From assembly GCA_907165275.2 (NCBI GenBank), contig OU015660.1:4156501-4220500 (forward strand): a stretch of 64,000 bases of DNA, written 5' to 3'. A program made the position numbers and the translations under genes. Positions 52,901 through 63,860 of the stretch are shown here, in pieces. Under the pieces are notes generated by a model. It did no database searches and was not told the DNA's origin. It saw nothing but the letters and a program-made list of their open reading frames with translations. Origin of the DNA: Zygaena filipendulae. Its lineage: Eukaryota > Arthropoda > Insecta > Lepidoptera > Zygaenidae. Positions within the stretch are counted from its first letter, which is position 1. Each line of letters starts with the position of its first letter.

Positions 52901-55900
52901 AATAAATAAATAAATAAATCACGCTGCAAGTAAAAAAAATATAATTAGTTCTAGTTATATTAACAAAAAGTGTATACAAGCAATAACTAGAATACAAGTA
53001 TATACAAGTAATACAATACCTTGCATTACTATTGAACTCGTCAGTGACTGAAATCCAGGCCATTTTTTCTTTAAAACTGACTTTCCGTCGATCAGTTTTG
53101 ATTCAATTATCGATGTTAATTAATGTGCAAGTAAAAATTTTTCGTCCGGGGTAAAGTTTGCAACTCATTTGAGTGGTGTTTTATTTTGCTCCTGAAATAT
53201 AAAGAAAACCATATAAAAACATGCCTAATATATTTTTATCTTTTAACAATATGAAACCAATAATAATTACTTAATACTCACCATTTTTTATACAATAATT
53301 TCAAATTATTATTATATTACTAAAGACGAATTCTCCTTCTTCTTCTTTAAGCGCTCTCCACATTCGCGCGTGGTTCCCGCGCGAAGCCGCGAAACACCCG
53401 CGAACTATAGGTGTAGAATCATGGTTCGCGGGTGTTTCGCGGCTTGGACTTGAATGTGGACAGACCTTTAATAGTGGCGGCTATTCCAATTTGAAAAATT
53501 TCGCGGACTGATTTGACGTAGATAATTGAAAAATGAAAATGGCGGCGTTCAATGTTGTCATATCACAAAAGTCATGGCATTCACGATTTAATTTTATTGA
53601 AATCAATTATTATTTCCGATTAAAGTAATAGTAAATTAACGCAATTAATTATTTCTAAAGAAAAATAATAACTTCACCTCATAAAAACTACAAAAACAAA
53701 AGTATCATTTCCATGAGTTTATGCATGTGGCAATGTCGCACTTTATCGATACGCATTTCGATAGGGTGCACCGCCCTATGCTTACATATAGTTGTCAATC
53801 TACTAATCAACAATTAATTTTTGTCTCTGGGAGCTACGGCGATTTAATTATCATTAGAAGTTTTAAGTAGCATTAGTTATGGGCCGATTAACGTTATTTT
53901 AATGAACGACTCTGAGTGCGGCGGTTAATTAATTTATATTTAATGAATTTGTTATAGGTAATTCATATTGGCTGAGTTGTACATTACTTAACGGCGAGTT
54001 CGCGGTTGATTTTATTTTTTTGAAAAAGGCTACATTATAAGAAGTCTACACTATAAGTTTTATCCTGCGGAAACGCATAGTTTTCGAGAAAAAAAATATT
54101 GAAATTTTAGCACTATTTTTTTAATTTGTACCATAGACTAACAAAATTCTCATCATGAAATGTTTCGTTTCACTTTCATTAAAGCTATAGTAGCTTATTA
54201 TGTTTTTCATAATAATCATGAAAACAGTAAAAATATGTACTAATTCAAATGTTTTTTTATGCACATTTATAAAATAATAATTTAGAATATAATAATTTGC
54301 TTGTTTCAAAGATGATAAAACATGCGCAGGCGCATAATTATTATTAAAAATTATGCGTCTGCGCATATTTTATCATCTTTTGCCGATTTGCAAAACGGAA
54401 CGTAAATCGACGCCATTATGTGTTGTCACTGTAATCTGTCATCGTTTGTGTCCTTACTTCCTAGCAGTTGTATGTACTCCTGTCAGTGTATACATCGTTT
54501 GACTACTAACATGGCTCCGAATGGTCTCCGAAGCCCTAGGTTTCGAGTTCTGCTATGCCATCGTTTGAAGAATCGAGTGTAGTGCAAGTGTTGGACTCTA
54601 AATGTGCCCCTTGTTGGGAGCTCTTTTTCAGGCTTCTTCAGCCCCCCGCAATAAAGAAAAGAAACTGCTGAAAGATAGACTAGGTTAGGTCAGAACGTTG
54701 ATCCAACGCACGAGCCGAGCGAGCGAAGCAAGCGGTGCCGCGGCAGCGGCCGGCGAGTGCCAGCAATGCGTTGGCCCATTGTAACTCTCATTACATCACT
54801 GCATTTAAACTACTAAAAATTTAGTTCGGTAAAAAAATAGGGGCGCGGGGGGGACGCAAATTTCACTTCACAGTATTGGTGGGGGAGGTGTGGGTAATTG
54901 ATTTTACCCCCATACTAATTTCCACCACATTTTTCCCCCCAAAAATTGATGTCAAGAACAGAAAATTAGTTTTAGGTTAGAATATACAAAAATCATATCT
55001 CAAACAAGGGAGGGTTCTGCAACTTTTCCTTCACAGGAGAGGTAGTACCCCTTCCCCTCATCCCCCCTACCCCCTCCTTACCCCTTAATTCGCCGTTAAG
55101 TAATGTGCAGTCCTACCTTCATATTTAACATGATATAGTAATTTATGAAACAAATATAAAAAACCTTTCAACAAATCTGTCGACAAAGATATTTTATTTA
55201 TCTCATAACATTAAAGCCTATCATTGGGTAACTGTAACCACATATTGATGTTACTAATGAGGCAGGTTGTCTATTTTTTTGTTCAATATCTAAGAATATG
55301 ATTATAGTGAGTGGAGTTTTGCCGATGTAAGGATCTTAAGGTCTGACAGTACAATTGCTAAGAAAAAAGTGTAATATTTACCCAGTGGAGTTTAAGATTT
55401 GTATCAATGTCCTGCTGAACCCACATCTAGGTGCATCTCTATTGCCCTTCATAAATACCATGACTTTGTGCTTATTGATGAGGGTTTTTAATCTTTCTTC
55501 TATAGTTTTTTCATGGCTTGTTTTGACAAAAGCAGTCATGCCCACACAGTGAGCTTTAACTTTAGCTGTGATTTGAGGTGCATCAGCTCCATCGACCCTG
55601 TCTATTTGTGCACCATTCTTGAATAACAATATTGTTGGTACCGAATCTACCTGTATATCATTTTAAATGTAAATTATAAATGAAATACACATAGATATTA
55701 TAAAGAGATAAATTTTGTAATGGATGTTCTAGAACTACTGAACTGTTACAAATATTCTTTCACTGATAGGGAGTTACAGAATCCTTGAGTGACTTTTATC
55801 CTGAACAAATACAATAAACTCAATATTATTTTACCACTTACAAGTATATCAAATACATGGCGAATATTTACCTTATACTTCAATGAAATTTCAGATAGGC

Positions 55901-56196
55901 TTTCAGCGTCACACACAGAAAATTTTGCGCCGTTCTGCTGAATCTCAGGAATTCTAGATAGTTCTTTGAGAACATCCGTGACTTGCCCACATTGATCTGC
56001 CCATGACGCACAGAAATGGACCACTGTTAATGTTGGTACACTGCCAAAAAAGAACAATATCCGAATGTATAAAATAAGTAAAATTTATGTACATCGTTTA
56101 AATACTATACAGTAATGCCACAGTTTGAAAGTTTTAATCCCCTTACTTAATAAAAGTTGTAAAAGCATCAGCCGACTCCAGGTTAGAAATAGACAT
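49973..56196 (-). CDS. GLRX3: Glutaredoxin-3 (PICOT-type monothiol glutaredoxin)
   Basis: Four exons on the minus strand: 56196-56147, 56040-55872, 55650-55382, 50150-49973 (stop TAG). Frames agree and give 221 residues, like the single-glutaredoxin insect forms and shorter than the human two-domain protein (335). Residues 1-105 form a thioredoxin-like domain ([17 protein letters not shown]) in which the usual CXXC is reduced to one cysteine, as in PICOT. Residues about 125-221 are the glutaredoxin domain with the monothiol CGFS site, [20 protein letters not shown] (glutathione binding) and [15 protein letters not shown]. Members deliver [2Fe-2S] clusters in the cytosol with BOLA2 and affect iron handling. 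The 5.2-kb last intron is packed with transposons. Confidence 0.94.
50242..50415 (+). repeat. Helitron-like fragment, GLRX3 intron 3
   Basis: Starts TCCTGATTAATATTATAAAA and ends after 'ttcctgagggaattccaaaa'; the GC hairpin is lost. Confidence 0.55.
51363..51719 (-). repeat. Two joined Helitron-like copies, GLRX3 intron 3
   Basis: CTAG at 51363. The first copy breaks at about 51530 in the middle of a second one that starts 'ggtttcacccgcggtaattt' and finishes with 'acatttataatattagtagg'. Confidence 0.7.
51990..52185 (+). repeat. 3' end of a non-LTR element
   Basis: Encodes [16 protein letters not shown] and, after a frame change, FNYLPEF before a stop, then 'ttttaaataaataaaataaa'. This resembles the C-terminus of Jockey/CR1-like reverse transcriptases and their short A-rich tail. 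Confidence 0.55.
52391..52698 (-). repeat. Helitron-like repeat, GLRX3 intron 3
   Basis: 'attagctgtgccctgcgatt' start, then 'aataggttcaaccgtttcag', 'taccctatgtttttctctgt', and 'acatttataataaaaggatt' end. About 310 bp with some internal duplication. Confidence 0.6.
53353..53462. repeat. GC-rich foldback element with 20-bp perfect stem
   Basis: Arms GCCGCGAAACACCCGCGAAC (53386-53405) and complement (53424-53443) around an 18-bp loop. Outer partial arms TCCACATTC / GAATGTGGA. Lies inside the decayed transposon. Confidence 0.8.
53981..55106. mobile_element. DNA element with ACATTACTTAACGGCGA ends
   Basis: 17-bp ends at 53981-53997 and complement at 55090-55106. The interior of 1.1 kb is a mix of AT-rich DNA, a long hairpin (54308-54380) and a GC-rich block (54690-54780). 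No transposase seen. Confidence 0.6.
54308..54380. repeat. Long hairpin inside the ACATTACTTAACGG element
   Basis: AAAGATGATAAAACATGCGC paired with GCGCATATTTTATCATCTTT, with further pairing GGCGCATAATT / AATTATGCGTC inward. About 32 bp per arm, short loop. Confidence 0.8.
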
Positions 56197-56421
56197 AGTA
56201 ATCTTTTTGATAATCTCACAATCAGTTTAAAGATCAGTCAATAGCTATAATTTGGTAAATGGTAATTTATACTTTTCAAATTTCAACAAATAATAGTTGA
56301 AATAATAGTTGAAACTTGAATCTAAAATTAAATAGGAAACCAATTTTTTTTTTAATATAATTCTCCGATCTCCCCTTTCGGGAAAGGCAAGGGACTCTAG
56401 GTCCATACAGCCTGACCAATT

Positions 56422-58029
56422 TTTTTTTTGGTGAAGTTTACCCCTTTCGAGGAAGGCATAAAGAAACTTAGTCCATATAGCCAATTCAGTGGTATATTTC
56501 TTCTTTTGAAGTTAATTACATCGAAATGTATTGGTCAGATGCATTTCGATGCTTTACCGGAACGTTTGACAGCAATTCTTCACAATTGAACCATAATAGG
56601 ACGCTCTGTGGGAAGTTGTATAGTAAAACGACAATCTCCCGATGATCGCCCGATTTTATTCTATTTCACTGTTTCCACACACTGTTTATCTCTAATGGAT
56701 CACTATTATGCAAAATTTGCCACATTCACACAATATTAATCCCGATAAACTAATTTGCAAAACAAAGAAATAAAACCGAGGACTGAGCCGCTAGACTGTC
56801 ACGCTGACTGGTGAAAAAATGCGCAATAATCGGGAAAAGAAGTTAAGCTACAACATGTTATTTTAAATTCAGTTGTTAGTTATTTAAATAAATATGAAAA
56901 ATTGTCTCCATCGATTAAATCTTGTTGTATCAAAGGATGCACAGAAAAATCTCGTCATAAGCGGCAAATTGATTTACCAGTGAAATTTTATTGTGTAAAG
57001 TGGATAAATGCAGTAAAAAATAATGTGTAAGTAAGAAATTATAATTATTAACAATAGTGGTATTGTAATTCAAATTAAAATTAAATCAAAATTAAAATCA
57101 TACTGAGTAGTTTATTTGAATAAAAAATTACATAAAATATTTAAATTAAAATTGATGTAGGACATTTAAATTTCATTGTTTTTTTTTTCAGTAAAAATCC
57201 TAAAGAAGATACAAGGATTCGTAGTACTTATTTTATGAATAATAGTAAATCAGACAACTCACATCACCCTGCATTTTATATTCCTTCGATTTTTTCTGGA
57301 AAAGAGAATACAAGAAATTCCATTCAACATCTGCAACGATTTGAACGGTCGAATACGTTTTAATGTATACGTTTGATGATAAGTTTAATGAATACGTTTT
57401 AATCGAGTTTTAATGTACTATTCAGATTTTAATGTACTATTCAGATTTTAAGCATCATCACACAGTGAAATTTTTAGTAAGATGTACCTACTCCAAGTGG
57501 ATTTATAATTTTTCTGTCAAAATGTTATGGTAGTCGTGCTGGTAATTGTTTCATTACAAATGATACCTAGTGGTTTAGTAAATTTAATTGAACCTGGTGA
57601 TGTTGTGCTAGCAGATAAAAGTTTCTCGCCAATACAAAGTTCAAGAAAAAAAGGGGGTTTTTGTTATGCCTCCGTTTTGCAACAAAAATCAATTTACACC
57701 TGAGGAAGTTGATGAGGCTTACAATATTGCTTCAGTGAGAATACACATTGAACGAGTGAATCAAAGAATAAAAGACTATAATATTCTTCCCAAAGTACTA
57801 GTGTCACTTTTATCTCATGTTAATTTAATTATTTTTGTCATAATAATATGTGCTATCATAAATATCCAAAAGCCCCTGTTTAGACAAGAAAAATCACTGC
57901 ACTGAAATGCATCTCACCAATGCATTTCGATGTAAATAACTTCAGAAGAAGAAATATGCCACTGAATTGGCTTTATGGACTAAGTTTCTTTCTGCCTTCC
58001 CCGAAAGGGGTAAACTTCACCAAAAAAAA
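56422..58029 (+). mobile_element. THAP/DDE_Tnp_4 DNA transposon, decayed
   Basis: Ends TTTTTTTTGGTGAAGTTTAC and complement GTAAACTTCACCAAAAAAAA begin inverted repeats of about 125-130 bp (56422-56550 and 57905-58029). Inside is a plus-strand transposase pseudogene. THAP plus DDE_Tnp_4 is the arrangement of the ISL2EU type of PIF/Harbinger-like elements. Extra partial terminal repeat at 56366-56419. Confidence 0.75.
56930..57905 (+). pseudogene. THAP-domain DDE transposase pseudogene
   Basis: First block (56934-57027): a THAP-like start CCIKGCTEKSRHKRQIDLP and WINAVKNN, then a possible intron with acceptor near 57190 and a block AFYIPSIFSG. Second block (about 57490-57660): YGSRAGNCFITNDTSGL and LIEPGDVVLADKSFSPIQ. 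Third block (57666-57905, another frame): MPPFCNKNQFTPEEVDEAYN, IASVRIHIERVNQRIK. These are signature segments of DDE_Tnp_4 nucleases, including the catalytic D of VVLADKSF and E of RIHIERV. Frameshifts and missing middle parts make it non-functional. Confidence 0.75.
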
Positions 58030-58432
58030 TAAATTGCTCAGTGGACTGTGGAGGCAAAAGAAGATAAAATTAAAAAAGAAATGGCCTAGGCCTTATCGTA
58101 TAATTTATTGTTAAATAATACACATCAGAATTGGCAGTATGGGCCCTGTACTCTTAGCCTTTCCTATATAGGATAAATAAACGAAAAAAAAAGAAAAAGG
58201 AGGCAATTTTGGTTATTTTGGGGTTATTGGCTGATGGCTTAGTAGCCAATGCCGTAATAAAAAAAAAAAATTAAAAAAAATATATTTTGGGGTTAGAATG
58301 GTTAGAACACAAATTAACTAGACTTATGTTTAAGAAAATAAAGTTATAACACTTTAAAGTTCAGCATAAAGAAGAAAACTGTTTTATCCTAAACACCTTA
58401 AAATCGTTGCTAAAGGCAATCATTGCTGAGAA

Positions 58433-59296
58433 ATGGCGACCGTTCCTTCAGCACCAAGCTTTCAAGTCGATTTATCCACATTAAATTTGCACCAGTTGGC
58501 TCAATTGAAACAGCAGTTCGATCAAGTAAGTAATAGATCTGATTTCTCTTTTCGACTCAAACACAAAAAAGTTATAATTTATCTATAGATCTGATTTCTC
58601 TTTTCGACTCAAATACAAAAAAGTTACAATTTATCTATTATTGTTATAGGAATTGAATGTATTTCAAGAGTCTCTACAAACATTGAAGATAGCGCAAGGT
58701 AAATTTGTGGAGTCAGGTGAGTGTGTGGAGAAGATAACTCCAGATACAAAGGGAAAAACGATACTCGTTCCACTCACTGGCTCCATGTATGTTCCTGGTG
58801 TCTTAGCAGATCCGAATAATGTAATTATTGACATTGGAACTGGGTATTTTGCTCAAAAAGTAAGTTTCTTGTATCTTCATAACTTCTTGTGTGATAAATT
58901 TAGCATTTCTGCCTCTATTTAATTTAATTTATTTTTAAAAACCTTGTATTTAGATGAAAGTATTTTGTACTTTCATTTCTTATTTAGTTGGTACCTACTT
59001 AGTTAATTCACATTTGGTTCAGAAATGCTTTGTGTATTATTGAAGTGGATTTATCATTTCCTATTTAAATAAATAATAAATTATTTCCGGTAGGTAGTAA
59101 TAAATTTTCATTGATATTTCAGAATATTGAAGGTGCTAAAGACTATTTTAATAGAAAAGTGCAGTTTGTCACTGAACAAATGGAAAAAATTCAGGTATTG
59201 GGTATGGAGAAGTCAAAAGTTCGTGATGCTATTTGTATGACAATGGAGATGAAGTTACAGATACAGTCTCAGGGTCAGAAGGCTTCAACATCATAG
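58433..59296 (+). CDS. PFDN5: Prefoldin subunit 5
   Basis: Three exons, 58433-58525, 58650-58859 and 59123-59296, giving 158 residues (human 154). An N-terminal helix (LSTLNLHQLAQLKQQFDQEL) and a C-terminal helix (FVTEQMEKIQ ... MEMKLQIQSQ) form the coiled-coil tentacle. Between them is the beta-hairpin region of alpha-type prefoldins (LVPLTGSMYVPGVLADPNNV, IDIGTGYFAQK). It is an alpha subunit of the hexameric cytosolic chaperone that hands nascent actin and tubulin to CCT/TRiC. Intron 1 holds a 52-bp tandem duplication. The gene is head-to-head with GLRX3, and tail-to-tail with proboscipedia. Confidence 0.96.
58537..58643 (+). repeat. 52-bp tandem duplication in PFDN5 intron 1
   Basis: Two copies starting AGATCTGATTTCTCTTTTCG, differing at about two positions. 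They lie between the exon 1 donor and exon 2 acceptor. Confidence 0.85.
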
Positions 59297-60629
59297 TTCA
59301 CTATCTCAAATTAAATATTTTCTAATTAATGCAAAAGTTGGATCAAAATAAGACTATGTGTAGTATCTTATTGAAATATACTATTTTTTATTTTTAATAT
59401 ACTTACCTTGCACATATTGGATAATACTGCTATTAGAAAGTAATTTAATTCAAATGCTGAATATTTTTTTATTAACATAAATTAACTTGTGTTTCTTAAA
59501 AAAAAATTTAGTTGAATTAGTTTAATGCAATTCATTTATTTGCGAAAAATATTCATGGTAGAAAATCATTCACATGTTCTGTCATTGCCAGCATGCAGTG
59601 TATATTAGTTCCAAATTCATCAGGATAAAGGAGAAAATAAATTTTTTACTGTGACACCAAAATGATTTATTTTTTATTCAATAGGCCAAAATGATAGCGC
59701 AGATATCTACAATATATTATGATGACTTAATTATTAACTGTGTATTTAATTATTATCATTATTTAATTTATATAAATATATCTACAATATCTTAAAAGTA
59801 AAAAATCAATATTACTAAATAAGGCAACGACTATGTATATCTTACATCTTATTATGTAAATAATTTTCAATTGTAAAGAATAGAGGTGTTTCATTTATAA
59901 TATTTCGAGTAAGTAATTAGGCAACAAAAAAGTCTGAATACAGAAAAAAGTAAAAATTTCCAATAAAATTAAGCTGTAGGTTTTTAAGCTGTTTTCAAGT
60001 AGGTAGGTAGGTATGTATGTACAATAATATGTTGCCAATATAATTGTAAACATTATTAACAGATAGGGAGAAATATGTCTAAACAAAAGACTTGAAAAGT
60101 GCTGAGTGAGTTGATTTCATATTAACTAGGGCTACAACACAAAAAGTACAAACAAAAAGTACAATTTTACCTATTGCTCATTGGAAAAAATGGTGTCAAA
60201 ATAATTCGGGAGTTTTTGAAATACAAAAGTACCTTTACTTTCAAAAAACATTCTAAGTACATAATTACAATTTAATCAACTATAATATTATGTTACTTAG
60301 TATTTATAACAACATGTAAGGAAAGCAGAATGCTAAATTGTAATAAAGTATTTACATTATATTCATTGATTTACAAAAAAAAAAACATGTAAGTACGTTT
60401 TTATAACATACATAACTATATATATTAAGATTATTATACTTAATAAAGTACAGTAATTAACTACAAATAATTAAAAATATAAATACACGTTTAGGTATTT
60501 TACCATTAGTGATATAAGTTCAAAACTATAATTACCTAGTTGCAACCATTAGGTAAGCAAACACTTTATGGTGGAACTCCTTAGTTTTCAAACGAACAGA
60601 TCATTGGCGTGTTCGACAAAGTCCTTATC
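59297..60629. other. 3' flanks of PFDN5 and proboscipedia
   Basis: Convergent tail-to-tail spacer, very AT-rich. A plus-strand AATAAA at 59636-59641 may serve PFDN5. The right part is probably the proboscipedia 3' UTR, read on the minus strand. No further gene, tRNA or microRNA hairpin recognised. Confidence 0.5.
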
Positions 60630-62298
60630 TCAAATGGTGTAGTATTCTGGGGCGAAATCATTAGCGAGGTTGCTCAAGAAGTGGAAATCGGACGATGAGT
60701 TGGAGTTCTCACCGGCGGGGGCGGTGTGGGTCGCCTCGTAGAATTGCTGGAACGAGCCATAACCATCGACACACTCTGGCGCAGCCGCGCCGGCGCCCCC
60801 GCCTCCGTAGGGGTCGGCCGCGCCACCCGTCTGAGCGGCCGCGGCGCCGTACCCCGGAGCTGCCGCCGCCACCGCCGCTTGCTGGGCGCCGTACGCGCTA
60901 CTCGCTTCATAGTAAGCGTTCTTCACATATTCATTAGTCTGAGTATTTTTCGCGCTATCGCTGCCATAATAACCGTGTGCGTGGTCGTGCTGTTGGCCAT
61001 CGTGGTAATGATAGCCGTAATGACTGTTCGGGTACCCCATGTGCTCCCCGTGGTATCCCTGGGACTGATCGTACCCGGGATGGCCGTAGCCGACTTGGTC
61101 TTTTGCGTAAGTTCCATACGCGTAGTTCTGATACATCTCCTGTGGGTACGCCTGCCTCGAGCTTAAACCGTTAGCCGGTCTAGCAGGCGACCCGTCTTGT
61201 TGGCGGGCGTGTTGCTGGCTCCTCGCATACACTTGTTGTTCGACCGGTTGCAATCCGGTCCCGTAACCTTCGTAGTTTCTATTTCCATGTTGATAGTGAT
61301 TTAATTTTCCGACGAACTGTTTGGAATCCACACGGAAATCGGGATGGGGAACGAACTGTCCGGGAGGCGCGTTTCCTCTTATTACATAAGGGGGCATTGC
61401 GTTTGGGGGTATGGTTTGGGGATGAGGCGGACCAGATTGTGCGTTTGGCGGCGATGGCCTCGTATAGTGTCCCAATGGACTCGGATGCAAACTCGAAGGT
61501 GTGCCAGGCGTTGAAGATGGGGTCAGATTGACCGACGAAAATTTTGCGCCATCGGGCATTCCAGTCACAGAACCGATACCGTCTTTCGAAGAAGACGGGG
61601 ATACTTTGCATGAGAGGGCGTCTAACGATGGCGATCGCTTTCTGGATTCCTGTTTGATTCTCTTGGCAATATTCCTGGGGGGCGCTGTGACTGCTGTGGC
61701 TTGGGGGTGGGCGTCGCGAGAGTCGTCTTCAGCTAACTTGTCCAGTGAGGAAGACGATGCGACACTAGAAGCCCCGTCACTCGCAAAACTGTTATTGTTT
61801 GTGGCGCTTGGAGTGTTGTTGTTTCTGGTACGCGACGCCAACTCCGGAAGGTCTTCAACAGGTGAACACAAAGCGCCGGGTGGTAGCTCGCAGCCCTGAC
61901 AACTCTTCTTACCGGACAATGGACGATCGTCGTCAAGAAACTTGTCAAGGCCCGATTTACTTTTACCGCCTTCAGATGTTGTAGAGTCTTTGTCGTCGCC
62001 GTCTTCGCTTTTGGTTAACGTCTGCCGCTTGTGCTTCATCCTTCTGTTTTGAAACCAGACTTTAACCTGTGAAAATAGATGGATATTAGTTGGTAAACTT
62101 TAATATCATGTAGGTTATCATATTGATCGTTTTTTAACATTAATTAGGAACCTACCTGTCGTTCAGTCAGGTCTAATGAGGCGGCTATTTCGATCCGCCG
62201 TGGTCTGCACAAATACTTGTTGAAATGAAATTCTTTTTCTAGCTCCAAAAGTTGTGTGTTCGTGTAAGCTGTTCGTAATCTTCGTGGCAGACCATTTT
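60630..62298 (-). CDS. pb: Proboscipedia Hox protein, homeobox and C-terminal exons
   Basis: Two minus-strand exons, 62298-62156 and 62066 to TGA at 60630-60632, join in frame. Together they encode a complete homeodomain: [58 protein letters not shown]. By recollection this matches fly Proboscipedia throughout and is Hox2-type. The intron splits the homeobox between Q and VKVWFQ. Downstream, [12 protein letters not shown] and [15 protein letters not shown] are also conserved in the fly protein. The remainder is Ser/Pro-rich, then Tyr/His-rich ([18 protein letters not shown]), then Ala/Gly repeats, ending [16 protein letters not shown]. The upstream exon(s) with the YPWM motif lie to the right; exon 62298 begins in codon phase 1. 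Pb specifies mouthpart (labial, maxillary) identity. Confidence 0.96.
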
Positions 62299-63026
62299 CT
62301 GTAACGAACGATAAAATAAATTATGAAAAGTTGTGGAATTACACAATTTGGTAGGTATAGGTACATTGGACGCATATTTAGGCGTACCTAATTAGTCATC
62401 AGCTTCTATTCTTATACTAGGTATATATACCTTCATACCTATCTACAGACGTTTCGCACCGGTTTCACCTGCTCGGAGTTCCCGTAGGAATTCCAGGATA
62501 AAAAGTACCTACTTCCTACCCTATATCACTCAAGAACACTAGCTTCTTATAATTGATTATTTTTTTTTTAAATTAAAATCGGTTAAATAGTTTTTGAGTT
62601 TAGTCATAACAAACTAACAAACATAAGTATAACAAATCAAAGCTTTTCTCATTTAAATAGGTATCAGTACCTAAAGATAAAAAATATGCTTATAAAAGCA
62701 ATGGTTTTGAGATATTCTGCGGAATGTCTGCTTGTCTTTGTAGGCAGGTACCTATTTATATTTGTACCTACATGTAGGTATCACGCAAAAAATTGGTATG
62801 AAAACCATGGATTCGATCCGGATTTTCAGTTTTCTTGATACCTACTTGTCTAACTGAAAAATATTGACTCCGGTTGGGAAATTTTATTCCTACTTAAAAC
62901 ACCGCATAGTGAATTATTGTGATTTTATTATAAGTATTATGTATGTAAATACACCATGCACACTTTCAAATAGGTATTATCACATGAGGGAAGCAGCTGC
63001 AGCATCAAGCACCAGCTAGTAGATAG
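62299..63026. other. Proboscipedia intron with Helitron-like fragment
   Basis: Contains a diverged Helitron-like piece at about 62451-62645 (cgcaccggtttcacctgctc, aaaatcggttaaatagtttt) and TAGGTACCT-type motifs; otherwise nothing recognised. Confidence 0.5.
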
Positions 63027-63263
63027 GTAGAGCTTATCTAAGCTAAAATGACGCGCCCCTCCATCGGGCATACACACACGCACAACCGGGAAAATATCGA
63101 TACGACACAATATATAAATCTGCTTTTGCCATTCGTCCTCAGTTGCCGCATAGTGTCGCCGCACTCGCACTATTAAAGAAATATTATGAATACAATATGA
63201 TATCGCACATCTAAAACTGCTTATTGTAGTGGGGCGTGTCATTTTAGTTTAGATAAGCTCTAC
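63027..63263. mobile_element. MITE with 33-bp inverted repeats in the pb intron
   Basis: Left arm 63027-63059 (GTAGAGCTTATCTAAGCTAA, then AATGACGCGCCCC) and right arm 63231-63263, complementary with two mismatches. 237 bp, non-coding. Confidence 0.75.
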
Positions 63264-63399
63264 CTACGTTAATAAATGTAGCCAAGTAAGGACGTAATTA
63301 CTAATATGGAATTTCTGAGGTAGGTACCTGTTACAAAATGTTATTAAGTAATAATAGGCAAGTAGGTAGGTAGGTAAATGGGTAGACTGTAGAGTGGTG

Positions 63400-63860
63400 T
63401 TCCTGGAAGCTTTCAATAACGTCCGTGAGCCACCGAAGCGACCGCGCAGGCGAGCTCTCCTTTAATGTAATAACTTGATCGCATGTCAGAGCACCGCCCT
63501 TGACGCCATTGTGTCGAAGCGATATTATTTTTATTTTACCACAAAATATGAATTGGAATTCGAAATTCAAATTACAAAAGGGTGGCGAATAATGGGGCGA
63601 TCGCATTCGCGTGACGAGTCCGTCCACGAGGCTGGAACGCGCCAACGCAAATATTGGTAGGATCGCCCTCGTTCTTATAGCTAGGAGTTTAAAGTTCACA
63701 TTGCACCGAATGGGTTGTTAATACAGTGGCATCGGTGGTGGTGGTGCTTGATTGACGTGGCCCGTCAGCCCTCGCGTTTGCTATTGGACAAGAGCTGCTG
63801 TCAATCAAACTGTAAGCGCGGCCCTCAGTTCTGCTCGGTCGCACTTTACAATCACAAAGG
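63400..63860. promoter_or_regulatory. Candidate Exd/Hth-Hox regulatory element in the pb intron
   Basis: A patch with more balanced base composition, free of recognised repeats. It contains TGATTGAC at 63749-63756 and, 42 bp on in the other direction, TGATTGACAG (complement of CTGTCAATCA, 63798-63807), the consensus for PBX-MEIS/PREP (fly Exd-Hth) dimers. An inverted CCAAT (ATTGG) lies at about 63783. Hox2-group genes in vertebrates use such sites for auto- and cross-regulation; the role here is inferred. Confidence 0.4.

Larger units (their letters stand above)
50482..53924 (-). mobile_element. Decayed DNA transposon with Myb/SANT-like fragment
   Basis: Perfect 18-bp ends CCGCCGCACTCAGAGTCG (50482-50499) and its complement (53907-53924). 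It encloses 3.4 kb with later insertions. A minus-strand remnant at 53162-53021 encodes [11 protein letters not shown], then [15 protein letters not shown] and [14 protein letters not shown] in a shifted frame. That is the pattern of the Myb/SANT-like DNA-binding proteins that accompany Harbinger-type transposons. A stop and a frameshift show it is dead. Confidence 0.5.

Noticed and set aside
60674..61899. Long antisense frames opposite the proboscipedia last exon
   Set aside because: Compositional shadows of a GC-rich exon; no domain and no splice context.
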